This document shows positions 7,670-17,000 of a stretch of 38,179 nucleotides of DNA, one piece after another. Positions within the stretch are counted from its first letter, which is position 1, and every line of letters begins with the position of its first letter. Source of the DNA: an uncultured Pelagibacteraceae bacterium (GTDB taxonomy: Bacteria > Pseudomonadota > Alphaproteobacteria > Pelagibacterales > Pelagibacteraceae); contig CACKXG010000006.1 in assembly GCA_902604035.1 (NCBI GenBank), forward strand, positions 1 to 38,179, in the 5' to 3' direction. The notes under the pieces were generated by a model. The model was not told where the DNA came from. It saw only the letters and a list, made by a program, of their open reading frames with translations, and searched no databases. A program made the position numbers and the translations under genes.

Positions 7670-8404
7670 TTAATTAAAATTTTCGTATCCTTTTTTCTCT
7701 AATTCTAAAGCTAAATCTGGACCACCAGATTTTGCAATTTTTCCATTAATCAAAACATGAACAAAGTCTGGTTTTATATAATCAAGTAATCTTTGGTAGT
7801 GTGTAATAATTAAAAATGAATTATTTTTATCTCTTAATGTGTTAACTCCATCTGCAACAATCTTTAAAGCATCAATATCTAAACCAGAATCTGTTTCATC
7901 TAAAATTGAAAGTTTTGGAGCTAGCAACGACATCTGTAAAATTTCATTTTTCTTTTTTTCTCCTCCAGAAAAACCAACATTTAATTGTCTGTTTAATTTT
8001 TCCTCATCAAATTTTAATTCTTTAGACTTTTCTTTTACTAATTTTAGAAACTCAATAGCATCAAGCTCTTTCTCACCCCTAGCTTTTCTAACAGCATTTA
8101 AAGAAGTTTTTAAAAATATATTTGTATTTACACCTGGAATTTCTAAAGGATATTGGAAAGCTAAAAATATACCCTTGTGTGCTCTTTCCTCTGTTTCAAG
8201 CTCAAATAAATCTTTTTCTTCAAAAAGAACTTCCCCAGAAACTTCATAACCTTTTTTTCCAGATAGAATATTTGATAATGTACTTTTTCCAGATCCATTA
8301 GGTCCCATAATTGCATGAACCTCGCCGGGATTTATATCTAAGGATAGTCCGTTTAAAATAGACTTATCATCGATGGTTGCATTTAAATTATTTATTTTAA
8401 GCAT
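7670..8404 (-). CDS. sufC: SufC, ABC-type ATPase of Fe-S assembly
   Basis: A 244-aa ABC ATPase without membrane partners. Walker A is GPNGSGKST at 34-42, the signature is GFSGGEKKKNEI near 150 and the Walker B region reads LSILDETDSGLDIDA; the glycine-rich GFSGGEKK is typical of SufC. I chose ATG 8404 (MLKINNLNATID), one base after the sufB TGA, over a GTG at 8416, because it fits the family N-terminus and a GGAAG lies upstream. It supplies ATP hydrolysis to the SufBC2D scaffold. Confidence 0.94.
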   Translation of the reverse strand: MLKINNLNATIDDKSILNGLSLDINPGEVHAIMGPNGSGKSTLSNILSGKKGYEVSGEVLFEEKDLFELETEERAHKGIFLAFQYPLEIPGVNTNIFLKTSLNAVRKARGEKELDAIEFLKLVKEKSKELKFDEEKLNRQLNVGFSGGEKKKNEILQMSLLAPKLSILDETDSGLDIDALKIVADGVNTLRDKNNSFLIITHYQRLLDYIKPDFVHVLINGKIAKSGGPDLALELEKKGYENFN

Positions 8405-8405
8405 A

Positions 8406-9848
8406 TCAACCAACACTTCCTTCCAGACTGATACCTACAAGTTTTTGCGCTTCTACAGCAAATTCCATAGGTAATTGTTGCAATACTTCTTTACAAAAAC
8501 CGTTAACAATTAAACCAACAGCTTCCTCTGGATTTAATCCTCTTTGTTGACAATAATGTAACTGCTCTTCACTAATCTTGGATGTGGTTGCCTCATGAGC
8601 AATATTTGACTCGGAGTTTTTATTTTTTATATAAGGAACAGTGTGAGCTCCACATTTGTTACCCATTAATAAAGAGTCGCACTGAGTGTAATTAGTTGAA
8701 TTTTTAGCTTTTGATGAAATATCAACTAAACCTCTATATGTCATATCTGAACTACCTGCTGATATTCCTTTAGAAATTATTTTACTTTTAGTATTTTTAC
8801 CTAGATGGATCATTTTGGTACCTGTATCTGCTTTTTGATGATTGTTAGTAATAGCTATTGAATAGAACTCACCAACAGAGTTATCTCCTTTAAGAATACA
8901 ACTAGGATACTTCCAGGTAATTGCAGAACCTGTTTCAACTTGTGTCCATGAAATTTTAGAATTTTTACCTTTGCATAAACCTCTTTTGGTTACGAAATTA
9001 TAAATTCCACCTTTGCCATCTTGATCACCTGGATACCAGTTTTGAACAGTTGAATATTTTATTTCTGCATCATCGAGCGCAACTAGCTCTACATTAGCAG
9101 CATGTAATTGATTCTCATCTCTCATTGGAGCTGTACATCCCTCTAAGTAACTTACATAACTTCCTTTATCTGCGATAATTAAAGTTCTTTCAAATTGACC
9201 TGTATTAGATGCATTTATTCTAAAATAAGTTGATAGTTCCATTGGACATCTAACACCTTCTGGAATGTATACAAATGAACCATCTGTAAAAACTGCTGAA
9301 TTTAATGTTGCAAAAAAATGGTCACTTGTTGGAATTACAGATCCTAAATATTTTTTAACTAATTCAGGGTGATTTTGAATTGCCTCTGATATAGGACAAA
9401 ATATAATTCCTTGTTTAGTTAATTCATCTTTAAATGTAGTGGCTACCGAAACTGAATCAAATACAGCATCAACAGCTATTCCATTTAATCTCGCTTGCTC
9501 TTGCAAAGGAATTCCAAGTTTCTTATAAGTTTCTAAAAGTTTAGGATCCAGTTCATCTAAGCTCTTTGGCTTATCTTTCATGCTTTTAGGTGCAGAATAA
9601 TAATATAAATCTTGATAATCTATTTTTGGAAATTTAGGTTTCTGCCAGTCAGGTTCTTTTAATACCTTAAATCTTTCAAAAGCTTTTAGTCTAAACTCAA
9701 GCATCCATGCAGGTTCTTTTTTAATATTAGATATAAATTTAATGACATCTTCATTCAAGCCTTTTGGAGCTTGAATATTTTCTATGTCTGTCGAAAAACC
9801 ATATTTATAGTCTTTTAAATTATTTATTTCTTTTTGTCTGTTATCCAT
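8406..9848 (-). CDS. sufB: SufB, Fe-S cluster scaffold
   Basis: A 480-aa protein, the normal SufB length. Recognisable blocks are [16 protein letters not shown] near 44, [19 protein letters not shown] near 195, [19 protein letters not shown] near 238, and SRG-like/[20 protein letters not shown] near the C-terminus. SufB is the core scaffold on which 2Fe-2S or 4Fe-4S clusters are built using sulfur from SufS and ATP hydrolysis by SufC. It directly follows iscR (1-bp gap) and is the first structural gene of the operon. Confidence 0.97.
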   Translation of the reverse strand: MDNRQKEINNLKDYKYGFSTDIENIQAPKGLNEDVIKFISNIKKEPAWMLEFRLKAFERFKVLKEPDWQKPKFPKIDYQDLYYYSAPKSMKDKPKSLDELDPKLLETYKKLGIPLQEQARLNGIAVDAVFDSVSVATTFKDELTKQGIIFCPISEAIQNHPELVKKYLGSVIPTSDHFFATLNSAVFTDGSFVYIPEGVRCPMELSTYFRINASNTGQFERTLIIADKGSYVSYLEGCTAPMRDENQLHAANVELVALDDAEIKYSTVQNWYPGDQDGKGGIYNFVTKRGLCKGKNSKISWTQVETGSAITWKYPSCILKGDNSVGEFYSIAITNNHQKADTGTKMIHLGKNTKSKIISKGISAGSSDMTYRGLVDISSKAKNSTNYTQCDSLLMGNKCGAHTVPYIKNKNSESNIAHEATTSKISEEQLHYCQQRGLNPEEAVGLIVNGFCKEVLQQLPMEFAVEAQKLVGISLEGSVG

Positions 9849-9849
9849 T

Positions 9850-10275
9850 CTAAACTCTTGTTTCTTTGTTGTTGTTTAATAAATCTTTCAGGCTTTTATT
9901 TTCAAAAAATGTATTTATGTGTATCTCTAATTCGTCCCATAAATTATGAGTAATGCACTTTGTGGCTTTGCCGTTGCATCCTTTTTTAGATTCTTTTTTA
10001 CATTGAACAGTTTTTACTTTTTCATCAACTGCATGAAAGATATTTGTTAATTTTATATCATTTGGATTTTTATTAAGAACGTATCCTCCTTGCGTTCCTC
10101 TTATACTTTTAACAATTTCGTTTTTTTTTAATTTAGAAAAAATTTGCTCTAGGTAATCTAAAGATATACCTTGTCTTAATGATATATCTCTTAGTGATAC
10201 TGGATTGATATTATCAAACCTAGCTAAATCAACTAATGCCATTACAGCATATCTACCTTTTGATGTAAGTTTCAT
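9850..10275 (-). CDS. iscR: IscR-type Rrf2 family Fe-S-sensing repressor
   Basis: A 141-aa winged-helix Rrf2 regulator. The N-terminal DNA-binding region begins [18 protein letters not shown], with the recognition helix around 27-50 ([19 protein letters not shown]). Three cysteines at 92, 100 and 107 and His110 (KCITHNLW) supply a 2Fe-2S site like that of E. coli IscR (Cys92, 98, 104, His107), with slightly longer spacing. As the first gene of the suf operon, with its own operator in the promoter, it very likely represses the operon when clusters are plentiful. RBS AAGGGT lies 6 bases before the ATG. Confidence 0.94.
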   Translation of the reverse strand: MKLTSKGRYAVMALVDLARFDNINPVSLRDISLRQGISLDYLEQIFSKLKKNEIVKSIRGTQGGYVLNKNPNDIKLTNIFHAVDEKVKTVQCKKESKKGCNGKATKCITHNLWDELEIHINTFFENKSLKDLLNNNKETRV

Positions 10276-10298
10276 TTTTTACCCTTAAATTGTGAGTT

Positions 10299-10326
10299 TT
10301 TATACATACCTGACTAAAATGGTCAA
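10299..10326 (-). promoter_or_regulatory. iscR-suf promoter
   Basis: On the minus strand TTGACC (10321-10326) and TATAAA (10299-10304) are separated by 16 bp, both five of six matches to the sigma-70 consensus. Predicted initiation near 10292 leaves a leader of about 17 nt that contains the iscR ribosome binding site. This is the best promoter in the window. Confidence 0.7.
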
Positions 10327-10330
10327 GTTT
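10306..10330. promoter_or_regulatory. type 1 IscR operator
   Basis: The 25-bp element consists of ATACCTGACT (10306-10315), AAAAT (10316-10320) and GGTCAAGTTT (10321-10330). Compared with the E. coli type 1 IscR consensus (ATASYYGACTRWWWYAGTC followed by RRSTAT) it agrees at 23 of 25 positions by my hand alignment. It covers the -35 and the whole spacer of the iscR-suf promoter, so bound holo-IscR would block RNA polymerase. Confidence 0.72.
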
Positions 10331-10412
10331 AGAGTGTAAAAAAAAACTAACATATTGTCGCTGACTTATGATAAACGTACATTTTTTTTGAGAATAATAA
10401 TCAATATCGCTT

Positions 10413-11069
10413 ATGGACAATAAAATTTTAGAAATATTTATACCTGGTCCTGCAGGAAGACTTGAGGCTAAATATTATAAAAGTAAAAAAAATACTTCAC
10501 CAATTGCTTTAGTGTTACAGCCCCATCCTCAATATGGAGGAACGATGAATAATAAAGTAGTAGTAGATACTTTCCATACATTTATGGATAATGATTTTTC
10601 AGTGTGCAGAGTAAATTTCAGAGGTGTTGGTAAAAGCGATGGAGAATTTGATAATGGTCAAGGCGAACTAGCTGATGCAGCAGCTGCTTTAGACTGGTTA
10701 GAAAGAGAAAATTTTGACAATTCACAATGTTGGGTTTCGGGATTTTCATTTGGATCTTTAATTGCAATGCAATTATTAATGAGAAGGCCAGAAATAAACA
10801 GGTTTATAGCAATTTCACCCCAACCAAATGTTTATGATTTTTCTTTTTTATCTCCATGTCCAACTTCTGGTTTAGTTGCTTATGGTAAAAAAGATGAATT
10901 AGTACCAGTAGAATATATTACAGAATTAGATAAAAGATTAAGTGCTCAAAAAGGTATTAAAGTAGAATTTAATGCAATATCAGATGCCAATCACTTTTTT
11001 TCAAAAACAAGTGATTCTTTAATTAAACATCTTGATAAATATATAAAAAAAGAAACTGCACTATATTAA
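10413..11069 (+). CDS. alpha/beta hydrolase
   Basis: A 218-aa cytosolic alpha/beta hydrolase of the COG2945 type. The nucleophile elbow is GFSFGS with Ser112, and the likely acid and base are Asp161 (YGKKDELVP) and His194 (DANHFF). HPQYGGTMNNKVV near 38-50 and FRGVGKSDGEFD near 69-80 are typical of this small subfamily. The substrate is unknown. It is divergent from iscR with a 137-bp gap; a weak TTGTCG / TACATT pair lies upstream, and the start has no strong RBS. Its 3' end overlaps anmK by 4 bp. Confidence 0.85.
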   Translation: MDNKILEIFIPGPAGRLEAKYYKSKKNTSPIALVLQPHPQYGGTMNNKVVVDTFHTFMDNDFSVCRVNFRGVGKSDGEFDNGQGELADAAAALDWLERENFDNSQCWVSGFSFGSLIAMQLLMRRPEINRFIAISPQPNVYDFSFLSPCPTSGLVAYGKKDELVPVEYITELDKRLSAQKGIKVEFNAISDANHFFSKTSDSLIKHLDKYIKKETALY

Positions 11070-12208
11070 AAATTTTCTACCAGTTTACCGCCCACCGTAA
11101 ATTCTTTACATCCAGTTGTTGTGCTAAAAGAAATTGGTAAATTTAAAAAAGACCTTATGGCTAAAAATCCAAATGCCTGGGATTCAATATAATCACCCTT
11201 TAAATTATAATTATCTATAAATTTCAGAGTAATATTATTTACATTTGATATGTAATTTTTTATACGATTAATTAAATTACTATTTTTTCTTCCACCACCA
11301 CAGAGTAAAAATGTAATACTATTTTTTTGACCAATATATTTTAAACCTTCCGCAATCAAATATGCTGTAAAATCTGTTATAGTAGCACAACCATCTTCTA
11401 GCGATAAACCTCTTGCAAAAGATACATCAAAATTTTTAATATCTAACGACTGGGAGTAAGAATTTATTTTAAAATTATCTATTGCTTGGTTTAAAATTAA
11501 TTGATCAACTTTCCCTACTGTAGCTAGTTCACCATTTTTATCAAATTTTTTATTTGAATTCTTTCTTACCCATTCATCAATTAAACAATTACCAGGACCT
11601 ATATCAAAAGCAGAAAGGTTATCTTGAAAATTATCCGAGTCATTAATAACTTTTGTAACATTTGCGATACCACCAATATTTAAGAAACCTAATGGAAATT
11701 TAAGATCAAAATTTTGATTGATTTTTTTTGACAAAATATAATGGAAAATTGGTGTTAAAGGTGCACCTTGACCATTATTTTGAATATCCGCTTGTCTAAA
11801 ATCATAAATGACTTTTTTTTTGACCATTTGAGATAACAATTTCCCATCTCCTAATTGATTGGTAATTTTCTCACTTGGGTTATGAAAAATTGTTTGTCCA
11901 TGAAAACCTATCAAATCAATGGGATCTCTATACTTTTTTAATGATTGATTGACTGCATCGGCATGAAAAAGAGTTAAATTACGCTCTAATTCTCTTAATT
12001 TTTCTGAATTTTGTAAAAGATCTTTCTTTGTTAAAACTAAATCTCTTAATCGAACTAACTGATCCTGAAGATTTTTATCATACTCATAATAATCATCTAA
12101 AATGTTTGAAAATTCATCGTATCCATCTGAACTAATTATAGATAAATCAATACCATCCATAGATGTTCCGCTCATTAGTCCAATTGCAGTATATAATTTT
12201 TTTTTCAT
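11066..12208 (-). CDS. anmK: Anhydro-N-acetylmuramic acid kinase
   Basis: A 380-aa enzyme of the ASKHA fold, matching AnmK length. Key blocks are AIGLMSGTSMDGIDLSII near residue 8, LIGFHGQTIFHNP near 100, GFLNIGGIANVTKV near 175, FDIGPGNCLIDEW near 202 and LLCGGGRKNSNLI near 302. AnmK cleaves and phosphorylates 1,6-anhydro-MurNAc to MurNAc-6-phosphate in cell-wall recycling. It is divergent from tyrS (45-bp gap) and convergent with the hydrolase. The next step enzyme (MurQ) is not in the window. Confidence 0.94.
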   Translation of the reverse strand: MKKKLYTAIGLMSGTSMDGIDLSIISSDGYDEFSNILDDYYEYDKNLQDQLVRLRDLVLTKKDLLQNSEKLRELERNLTLFHADAVNQSLKKYRDPIDLIGFHGQTIFHNPSEKITNQLGDGKLLSQMVKKKVIYDFRQADIQNNGQGAPLTPIFHYILSKKINQNFDLKFPLGFLNIGGIANVTKVINDSDNFQDNLSAFDIGPGNCLIDEWVRKNSNKKFDKNGELATVGKVDQLILNQAIDNFKINSYSQSLDIKNFDVSFARGLSLEDGCATITDFTAYLIAEGLKYIGQKNSITFLLCGGGRKNSNLINRIKNYISNVNNITLKFIDNYNLKGDYIESQAFGFLAIRSFLNLPISFSTTTGCKEFTVGGKLVENF

Positions 12209-12253
12209 TGATATGTTTTTTAAAAAAAATTTGTATATTGTAACTATAAACTT

Positions 12254-13483
12254 ATGAATAAATTTTTAAAAGAATTTAAAGATAGAGGTTTTTTTTATCA
12301 ATGTACAAGTGAAGATGAACTATCTAAACAATTAGATGAAGAAAAGATAAAAGGTTACATAGGTTTTGATTGTACAGCTGAAAGCTTACATGTAGGTAGC
12401 TTACTGCAAATAATGTGTTTACGACTACTTCAAAAAAATGGACATCGACCAATAGTTTTACTTGGTGGAGGAACTACAAGAATTGGGGATCCATCTGGTA
12501 AAGATAAAACTAGAAAAATATTAAGTGAGGATGAGATTGAAAAAAATATTAAAAATATCAAAAATATTTTAAAAAAATTTTTAGATAATGATGATCCTAA
12601 TACAAAGCCAATATTTGTAAACAATTATACTTGGCTTAAAGATTTAAATTATATTTCGTTTTTAAGAGATATCGGAAAACATTTCACGATAAATAGAATG
12701 CTAACATTTGATAGTGTAAAACTCAGATTAGATAGAGAACAATCTCTAAGCTATATGGAGTTTAATTATATGATTTTACAAGCATATGATTTTCTCGAAT
12801 TAAATAAGAAAGAAAATTGTGTCTTACAAATCGGAGGTTCAGATCAATGGGGAAACATTGTTAATGGTGTTGAGCTAATTAAAAGACATTCTAATAATCA
12901 AACTTTTGGTTTAACAACTCCATTAATTACACTAGCAACTGGTGCTAAAATGGGAAAAACTGAAAGTGGGGCTATTTGGTTAGATGAAAAATACTTATCA
13001 GCTTATGAATATTGGCAATTTTGGAGAAACATAGATGATAGAGATGTAATTAAATTTTTAAAAATGTTTACTGAAATTGAAATTAAGGAAATAGAAACAA
13101 TTAAAGATAAAGATATAAATGAATTAAAAATACTACTTGCAAATAAAACTACAGAAATGTTACATGGAAAGGAAGCAGCTAAAAATTCTGAGCAAGCAGC
13201 AAAAGAAGCTTTCTCTGGAAACACTCTGGGTTCGAACTTACCTAAAGTTAATATTCAATCAAATAAAATAGAAGAAAAAATAAATATAGTAGACCTTGTT
13301 TTATTATCTAAACTAGAAAACTCGAAAAGCGAAATCAGAAGGCTTATAAAAGGGAACGCGGTAAAAATTAATGACGATGTTATTTCAGATGAAAAATTTG
13401 AAATTAATAAAAATTTATTTAAAGATAATTATCTTAAACTTTCCCTAGGAAAAAAAAGACATATTAAAATAGAATTAAATTAA
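12254..13483 (+). CDS. tyrS: Tyrosyl-tRNA synthetase
   Basis: A 409-aa class I aminoacyl-tRNA synthetase. The HIGH-equivalent is HVGS at 46-49 in FDCTAESLHVGSLLQI, and the KMSKS-equivalent is KMGKT in TGAKMGKTESGAIW near 232-240. GGSDQWGNIVNGVELI near 191 binds tyrosine. An S4-like RNA-binding domain closes the protein (SEIRRLIKGNAVKIND). A TATATT at 12234-12239 may be its -10, with a leader of about 7 nt. The stop overlaps that of the facing AsmA-like gene by 4 bp. Confidence 0.97.
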   Translation: MNKFLKEFKDRGFFYQCTSEDELSKQLDEEKIKGYIGFDCTAESLHVGSLLQIMCLRLLQKNGHRPIVLLGGGTTRIGDPSGKDKTRKILSEDEIEKNIKNIKNILKKFLDNDDPNTKPIFVNNYTWLKDLNYISFLRDIGKHFTINRMLTFDSVKLRLDREQSLSYMEFNYMILQAYDFLELNKKENCVLQIGGSDQWGNIVNGVELIKRHSNNQTFGLTTPLITLATGAKMGKTESGAIWLDEKYLSAYEYWQFWRNIDDRDVIKFLKMFTEIEIKEIETIKDKDINELKILLANKTTEMLHGKEAAKNSEQAAKEAFSGNTLGSNLPKVNIQSNKIEEKINIVDLVLLSKLENSKSEIRRLIKGNAVKINDDVISDEKFEINKNLFKDNYLKLSLGKKRHIKIELN

Positions 13484-15909
13484 TTTTTTTTAATTTTCTC
13501 TAAAGTTCTAGTAATAAACCTGGGTGTTAGAGTTTTTATAGGATTTACATTAGTTTCTAAATCTTTAGGGGGACCTTTAATTTTAAAGCTGACTCCAAAA
13601 ACACCATCACCTACTTTCTTTCCAATCAATAAATCTCCAAGCAAAGGTATTGAGGCGATAGATCTATTAATTGTTGTCGCTGGAACCAAGGTTCCTCTTA
13701 AACTAATTAATTTATCCTCCTCAATGTATCCTTCCAATAAAATAGATATTGCTGGACCAATTGCATATAATTCTTGAATTTTCATTAGTTTATCTTGATT
13801 AGTAAAATTCATTTCAAAATCTGTAAATCTAATCCCCTCTCCTGTAAGTAAGTCTGCTATTCCTTGAAGTGATGCAAGAGCCAACAACTTGGCTAGCGCT
13901 GGAATTTCTTTAACTTTAAAATTATCAATTACTAGTTTAGAAGTTGAAACTCCGTCTTTTTTCAAAGAGTAAAAGTCTAAATATCCCTCTCTATCATCTT
14001 TAAATCCTTTAATGAATTTATATCTATCTACTAAGGGTTTTGCCTTCGATGAAAAAAGGGTGGTAATTTTTTCACCTTGATTATTTGTTTTAATTGTAAA
14101 TTTTATATTTTGTGAATTGTTATAAAAAGCTAAAATATCAACTTCTTCTACTTTATTATTAATAATGTTTATCCTTCCTTTTAAATCCTTAACAAAGTAT
14201 ATTTTATCCAAGTAAACTTCATCAAAATTTAGGTCCATACTTATATTATTTTCAAAAAGATTGTTTTCTTTTTTATCATCGGCATCTACCAAATTCGAAA
14301 TTATAGAATTTGCATTAAATGAAGTGCCATCAATTAAATAATTTTGGCCTTCTACTTTTTTTATATTGTAATTATTTTTTTTATTTTCTGTATCAATATA
14401 ATTGAAATTTGCCTGATCAATTTTTATTATTTGATTAGAATCGTTAAGAAATAAATTCTTAATTTTAATTTTATTATTTTCTTCATTAATAATAAAGTTA
14501 TTTATATTAAGATTTTTATTATTTTTTATTTCTCCATTAATTTGAAGATTCATTTGACTTTTATCTTTTTTTTTATAATTAATGTTATCAATTTTAAATT
14601 TTGTATCTTTTACATTTAAATTAGTATTAAAACTTAATTTATTTTCATTTTTCTCAATAAAATAATCAATTTCCTCAAAATCTTTGTCGATTTTAATTTT
14701 TCCAGAACCTGAAAAAGTTAGATTATTATTTTTAAAATTAATTTTTAATTTTTGATTATTAAAATTTATGTTTTCATTAGCTTGAGGGAAGAAAATTTTT
14801 AAAAAATCTTGCTGCTCTAAAACTATATTTTTTAAAAATAATTCTGAATCTATGCTTAAATCCTTATCTTTTTTATTTATAAAATATTTAATTTCATCTA
14901 TTTCTCCATTATTTAACTGAATTTGTCCCTCACCGTTAATTGATAAATTTTTGTCCTTATAATTTAAATTTAATTTATGATCATCTAGTAAAATTAGATC
15001 ATCAACTTCTGGAAAATATTTATTAATTGTTTTTAAATTTTTATATTTTAGCTTAGTAATATTTATATCAGAATTTAAAATAATATTTTTAACTTTGAAT
15101 TTTTCATCTATTTCTAAAGAAAATTTATTATTTGTTTTAAATTTAGCATCATCAACAACTATATTTTCAAAACTTAAATTTAATAAATTTAATATATTTG
15201 AATTTAAACTTGATTGGTCGTTTTCAACAATAGCATCAATTAAAAAGCTATTTTTTTTCTTTTTTAAGTTAAGTTTTTTTGAAATAAAATTTACTTCTTC
15301 TGTTTTAAAATTTATTTCATCAAAATGATAATTATCTTTTTGAAAATTAAAATTAAAATTTATATTTTTAAAATTAGCCTTGTCTAAAAAATTAATACTG
15401 CCATCTTTTATCAAACCTTCAATGATATAATCATTTTTAAGTTTACCATTTTCATCAATGTTCAAATTCAGATCTATAATTACATGACCTTTTTTTACAA
15501 TTTTTTCTAATATAAATAATTCAGGTTTGTTGGTTGCTGTGCGTATAAATTTAATTAAATCATTTAATAATATAGACTTAGTTTTTACCTCTATTTTTGA
15601 TGATGAAATCTTATTTTTAATCAAAGTACTGAGCGAAACATGCGTTTTAATGCTTTCTAACGCTAAAGGTCTTTTTGCAAAATATACTGTTGTACCAATT
15701 GTTTTTGCATAAATTTTTAGTTTAAAAGGATCTAGAGTTAATTTAATTTTTTTTAAATCTATATCTATCTTTTTATTTATTAGTAAAATTTTTTTTTTAA
15801 TTTGATCATTAAATTTATCTGTCTCTATACCTATGGTGCTAAGGTAAATTGTTAAAACAACTAACACCGACAGAAGTAAGACAAAATATTTTAAAATATT
15901 ATTTCTCAT
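13480..15909 (-). CDS. Large AsmA/YhdP-like envelope protein
   Basis: An 809-aa protein with one N-terminal membrane anchor (residues 7-25) and a long, Asn/Lys/Ile-rich, beta-predicted periplasmic body. The C-terminal 200 residues (DRYKFIKGFKDDREGYLDFY, LLALASLQGIADLLTGEG, IASIPLLGDLLIGKKVGDG) match the conserved end of DUF3971/AsmA_2 proteins related to YhdP. Family members form groove-like bridges between the membranes and are linked to phospholipid transport to the outer membrane. Residues 291-439 hold two obvious tandem repeats. It overlaps prfB by 11 bp. The function is by family only. Confidence 0.8.
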   Translation of the reverse strand: MRNNILKYFVLLLSVLVVLTIYLSTIGIETDKFNDQIKKKILLINKKIDIDLKKIKLTLDPFKLKIYAKTIGTTVYFAKRPLALESIKTHVSLSTLIKNKISSSKIEVKTKSILLNDLIKFIRTATNKPELFILEKIVKKGHVIIDLNLNIDENGKLKNDYIIEGLIKDGSINFLDKANFKNINFNFNFQKDNYHFDEINFKTEEVNFISKKLNLKKKKNSFLIDAIVENDQSSLNSNILNLLNLSFENIVVDDAKFKTNNKFSLEIDEKFKVKNIILNSDINITKLKYKNLKTINKYFPEVDDLILLDDHKLNLNYKDKNLSINGEGQIQLNNGEIDEIKYFINKKDKDLSIDSELFLKNIVLEQQDFLKIFFPQANENINFNNQKLKINFKNNNLTFSGSGKIKIDKDFEEIDYFIEKNENKLSFNTNLNVKDTKFKIDNINYKKKDKSQMNLQINGEIKNNKNLNINNFIINEENNKIKIKNLFLNDSNQIIKIDQANFNYIDTENKKNNYNIKKVEGQNYLIDGTSFNANSIISNLVDADDKKENNLFENNISMDLNFDEVYLDKIYFVKDLKGRINIINNKVEEVDILAFYNNSQNIKFTIKTNNQGEKITTLFSSKAKPLVDRYKFIKGFKDDREGYLDFYSLKKDGVSTSKLVIDNFKVKEIPALAKLLALASLQGIADLLTGEGIRFTDFEMNFTNQDKLMKIQELYAIGPAISILLEGYIEEDKLISLRGTLVPATTINRSIASIPLLGDLLIGKKVGDGVFGVSFKIKGPPKDLETNVNPIKTLTPRFITRTLEKIKKN
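14593..15039 (-). repeat. two protein-level tandem repeats in the AsmA-like gene
   Basis: Residues 291-364 and 366-439 align as about 74-residue units: KYFPEVDDLI against IFFPQANENI, LNLNYKDKNLSINGEGQIQL against LKINFKNNNLTFSGSGKIKI, and EIKYFINKKDKDLSID against EIDYFIEKNENKLSFN. They look like an internal duplication extending the beta-groove. Confidence 0.65.
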
Positions 15910-17000
15910 TTAATTTATAAAGCGATTGTTCCAAAAACTCATCAATATCACCATCTAATACTTTATCAGGACTAGTGCTTTCAAAATTAGTTCTATTATC
16001 TTTTACAAGTCTATAAGGTTGAAGTACGTATGATCTAATTTGATGACCCCACCCTATTTCAGATTTAGAACTTTCAATATTTTGACTTTCTTCCTCTCTT
16101 TTTTTAATTTCATAATCATATAATCTTGCTTTCAACATATTCATGCATGTTTCTTTATTCTTATGTTGTGATCTTTCATTTTGACATTGAACAACAATTT
16201 TTGACGGAATGTGAGTTATTCTAACTGCACTATCAGTAGTATTAACATGCTGGCCACCTGCCCCACTGGAACGATAGGTATCTATTCTTAAATCTTTTTC
16301 TAAAATTTCTATATTTATATTTTCATCTATAACAGGATAAATCCAAACACTTGCAAAACTTGTGTGCCTTCTTGCTCCAGAGTCAAATGGAGATATTCTA
16401 ACCAATCTATGTATTCCCGACTCTTTTTTTAACCATCCAAAAACATAATCACCATCTATTTTAATTGTTGCAGATTTTATCCCAGCCTCGTCACCTCTGT
16501 GTTCGCTAATTAAACTTGATTTAAATTTTTTTTTATCAGACCATTTTAAATACATTCTTCTTAACATATCAGCCCAATCTTGACTTTCTGTACCTCCAGC
16601 TCCAGCATGTATTTCTAAGTAACAATTTAAAGGGTCTGCTTCATTAGATAAAAAACATTTAATTTCATTTTTTTTAACTTGACTTCTTAAATCTTTTATA
16701 TTTTGTAAAACTTCATTTTGAACTTGTGAATTCTCTTCTTCATGCGCCAGTTGACTCAAATCATCTAAATCTTTTAGTTTTTCGACATTGTTATTTAAAG
16801 AGTTAGTTAAATCTTCATAAAATTTCTTTTCCTTGATTACCCTCTGAGAATTATTTTTATCTTGCCAAAAATCGGCACTCAACATTTGTGAGTTTAAAGA
16901 TTGTAGCTTTGAATGGATATTATTTTTTTCAAAGATACTCCTGTATTTTTTGATTTATCTTTTCAATCTCTTCTTTTAAATTTTGATAATTATTATCCAT
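15899..17000 (-). CDS. prfB: Peptide chain release factor 2, expressed by programmed +1 frameshift
   Basis: The gene starts at ATG 17000. It reads 23 codons (MDNNYQNLKEEIEKINQKIQ then EYL) to an in-frame TGA at 16929-16931, and continues in the +1 frame from GAA at 16930 for 343 codons, giving 366 aa, the usual RF2 length. The main part contains the GGQ loop (SSGAGGQHVNTTDS) for peptidyl-tRNA hydrolysis and the SPF motif (RISPFDSG) that reads UGA and UAA. An annotation that starts only at the ATG 16885 (MLSADFW) would miss 38 residues. The start overlaps the PBP1A stop by one base. Confidence 0.95.
16929..16942 (-). promoter_or_regulatory. prfB programmed frameshift site
   Basis: The minus strand reads AGGAG TAT CTT TGA. 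An internal Shine-Dalgarno (AGGAG, 16938-16942) sits 3 nt before the slippery CTT and the in-frame TGA, the same layout as E. coli prfB (AGGGGG TAT CTT TGA). Low RF2 makes the ribosome pause at TGA and shift +1, giving autoregulation. Confidence 0.93.

Noticed and set aside
16885-16931. prfB as a truncated gene or pseudogene starting at 16885
   Set aside because: The TGA is part of a complete programmed frameshift signal, and the combined frames give the normal RF2 length.
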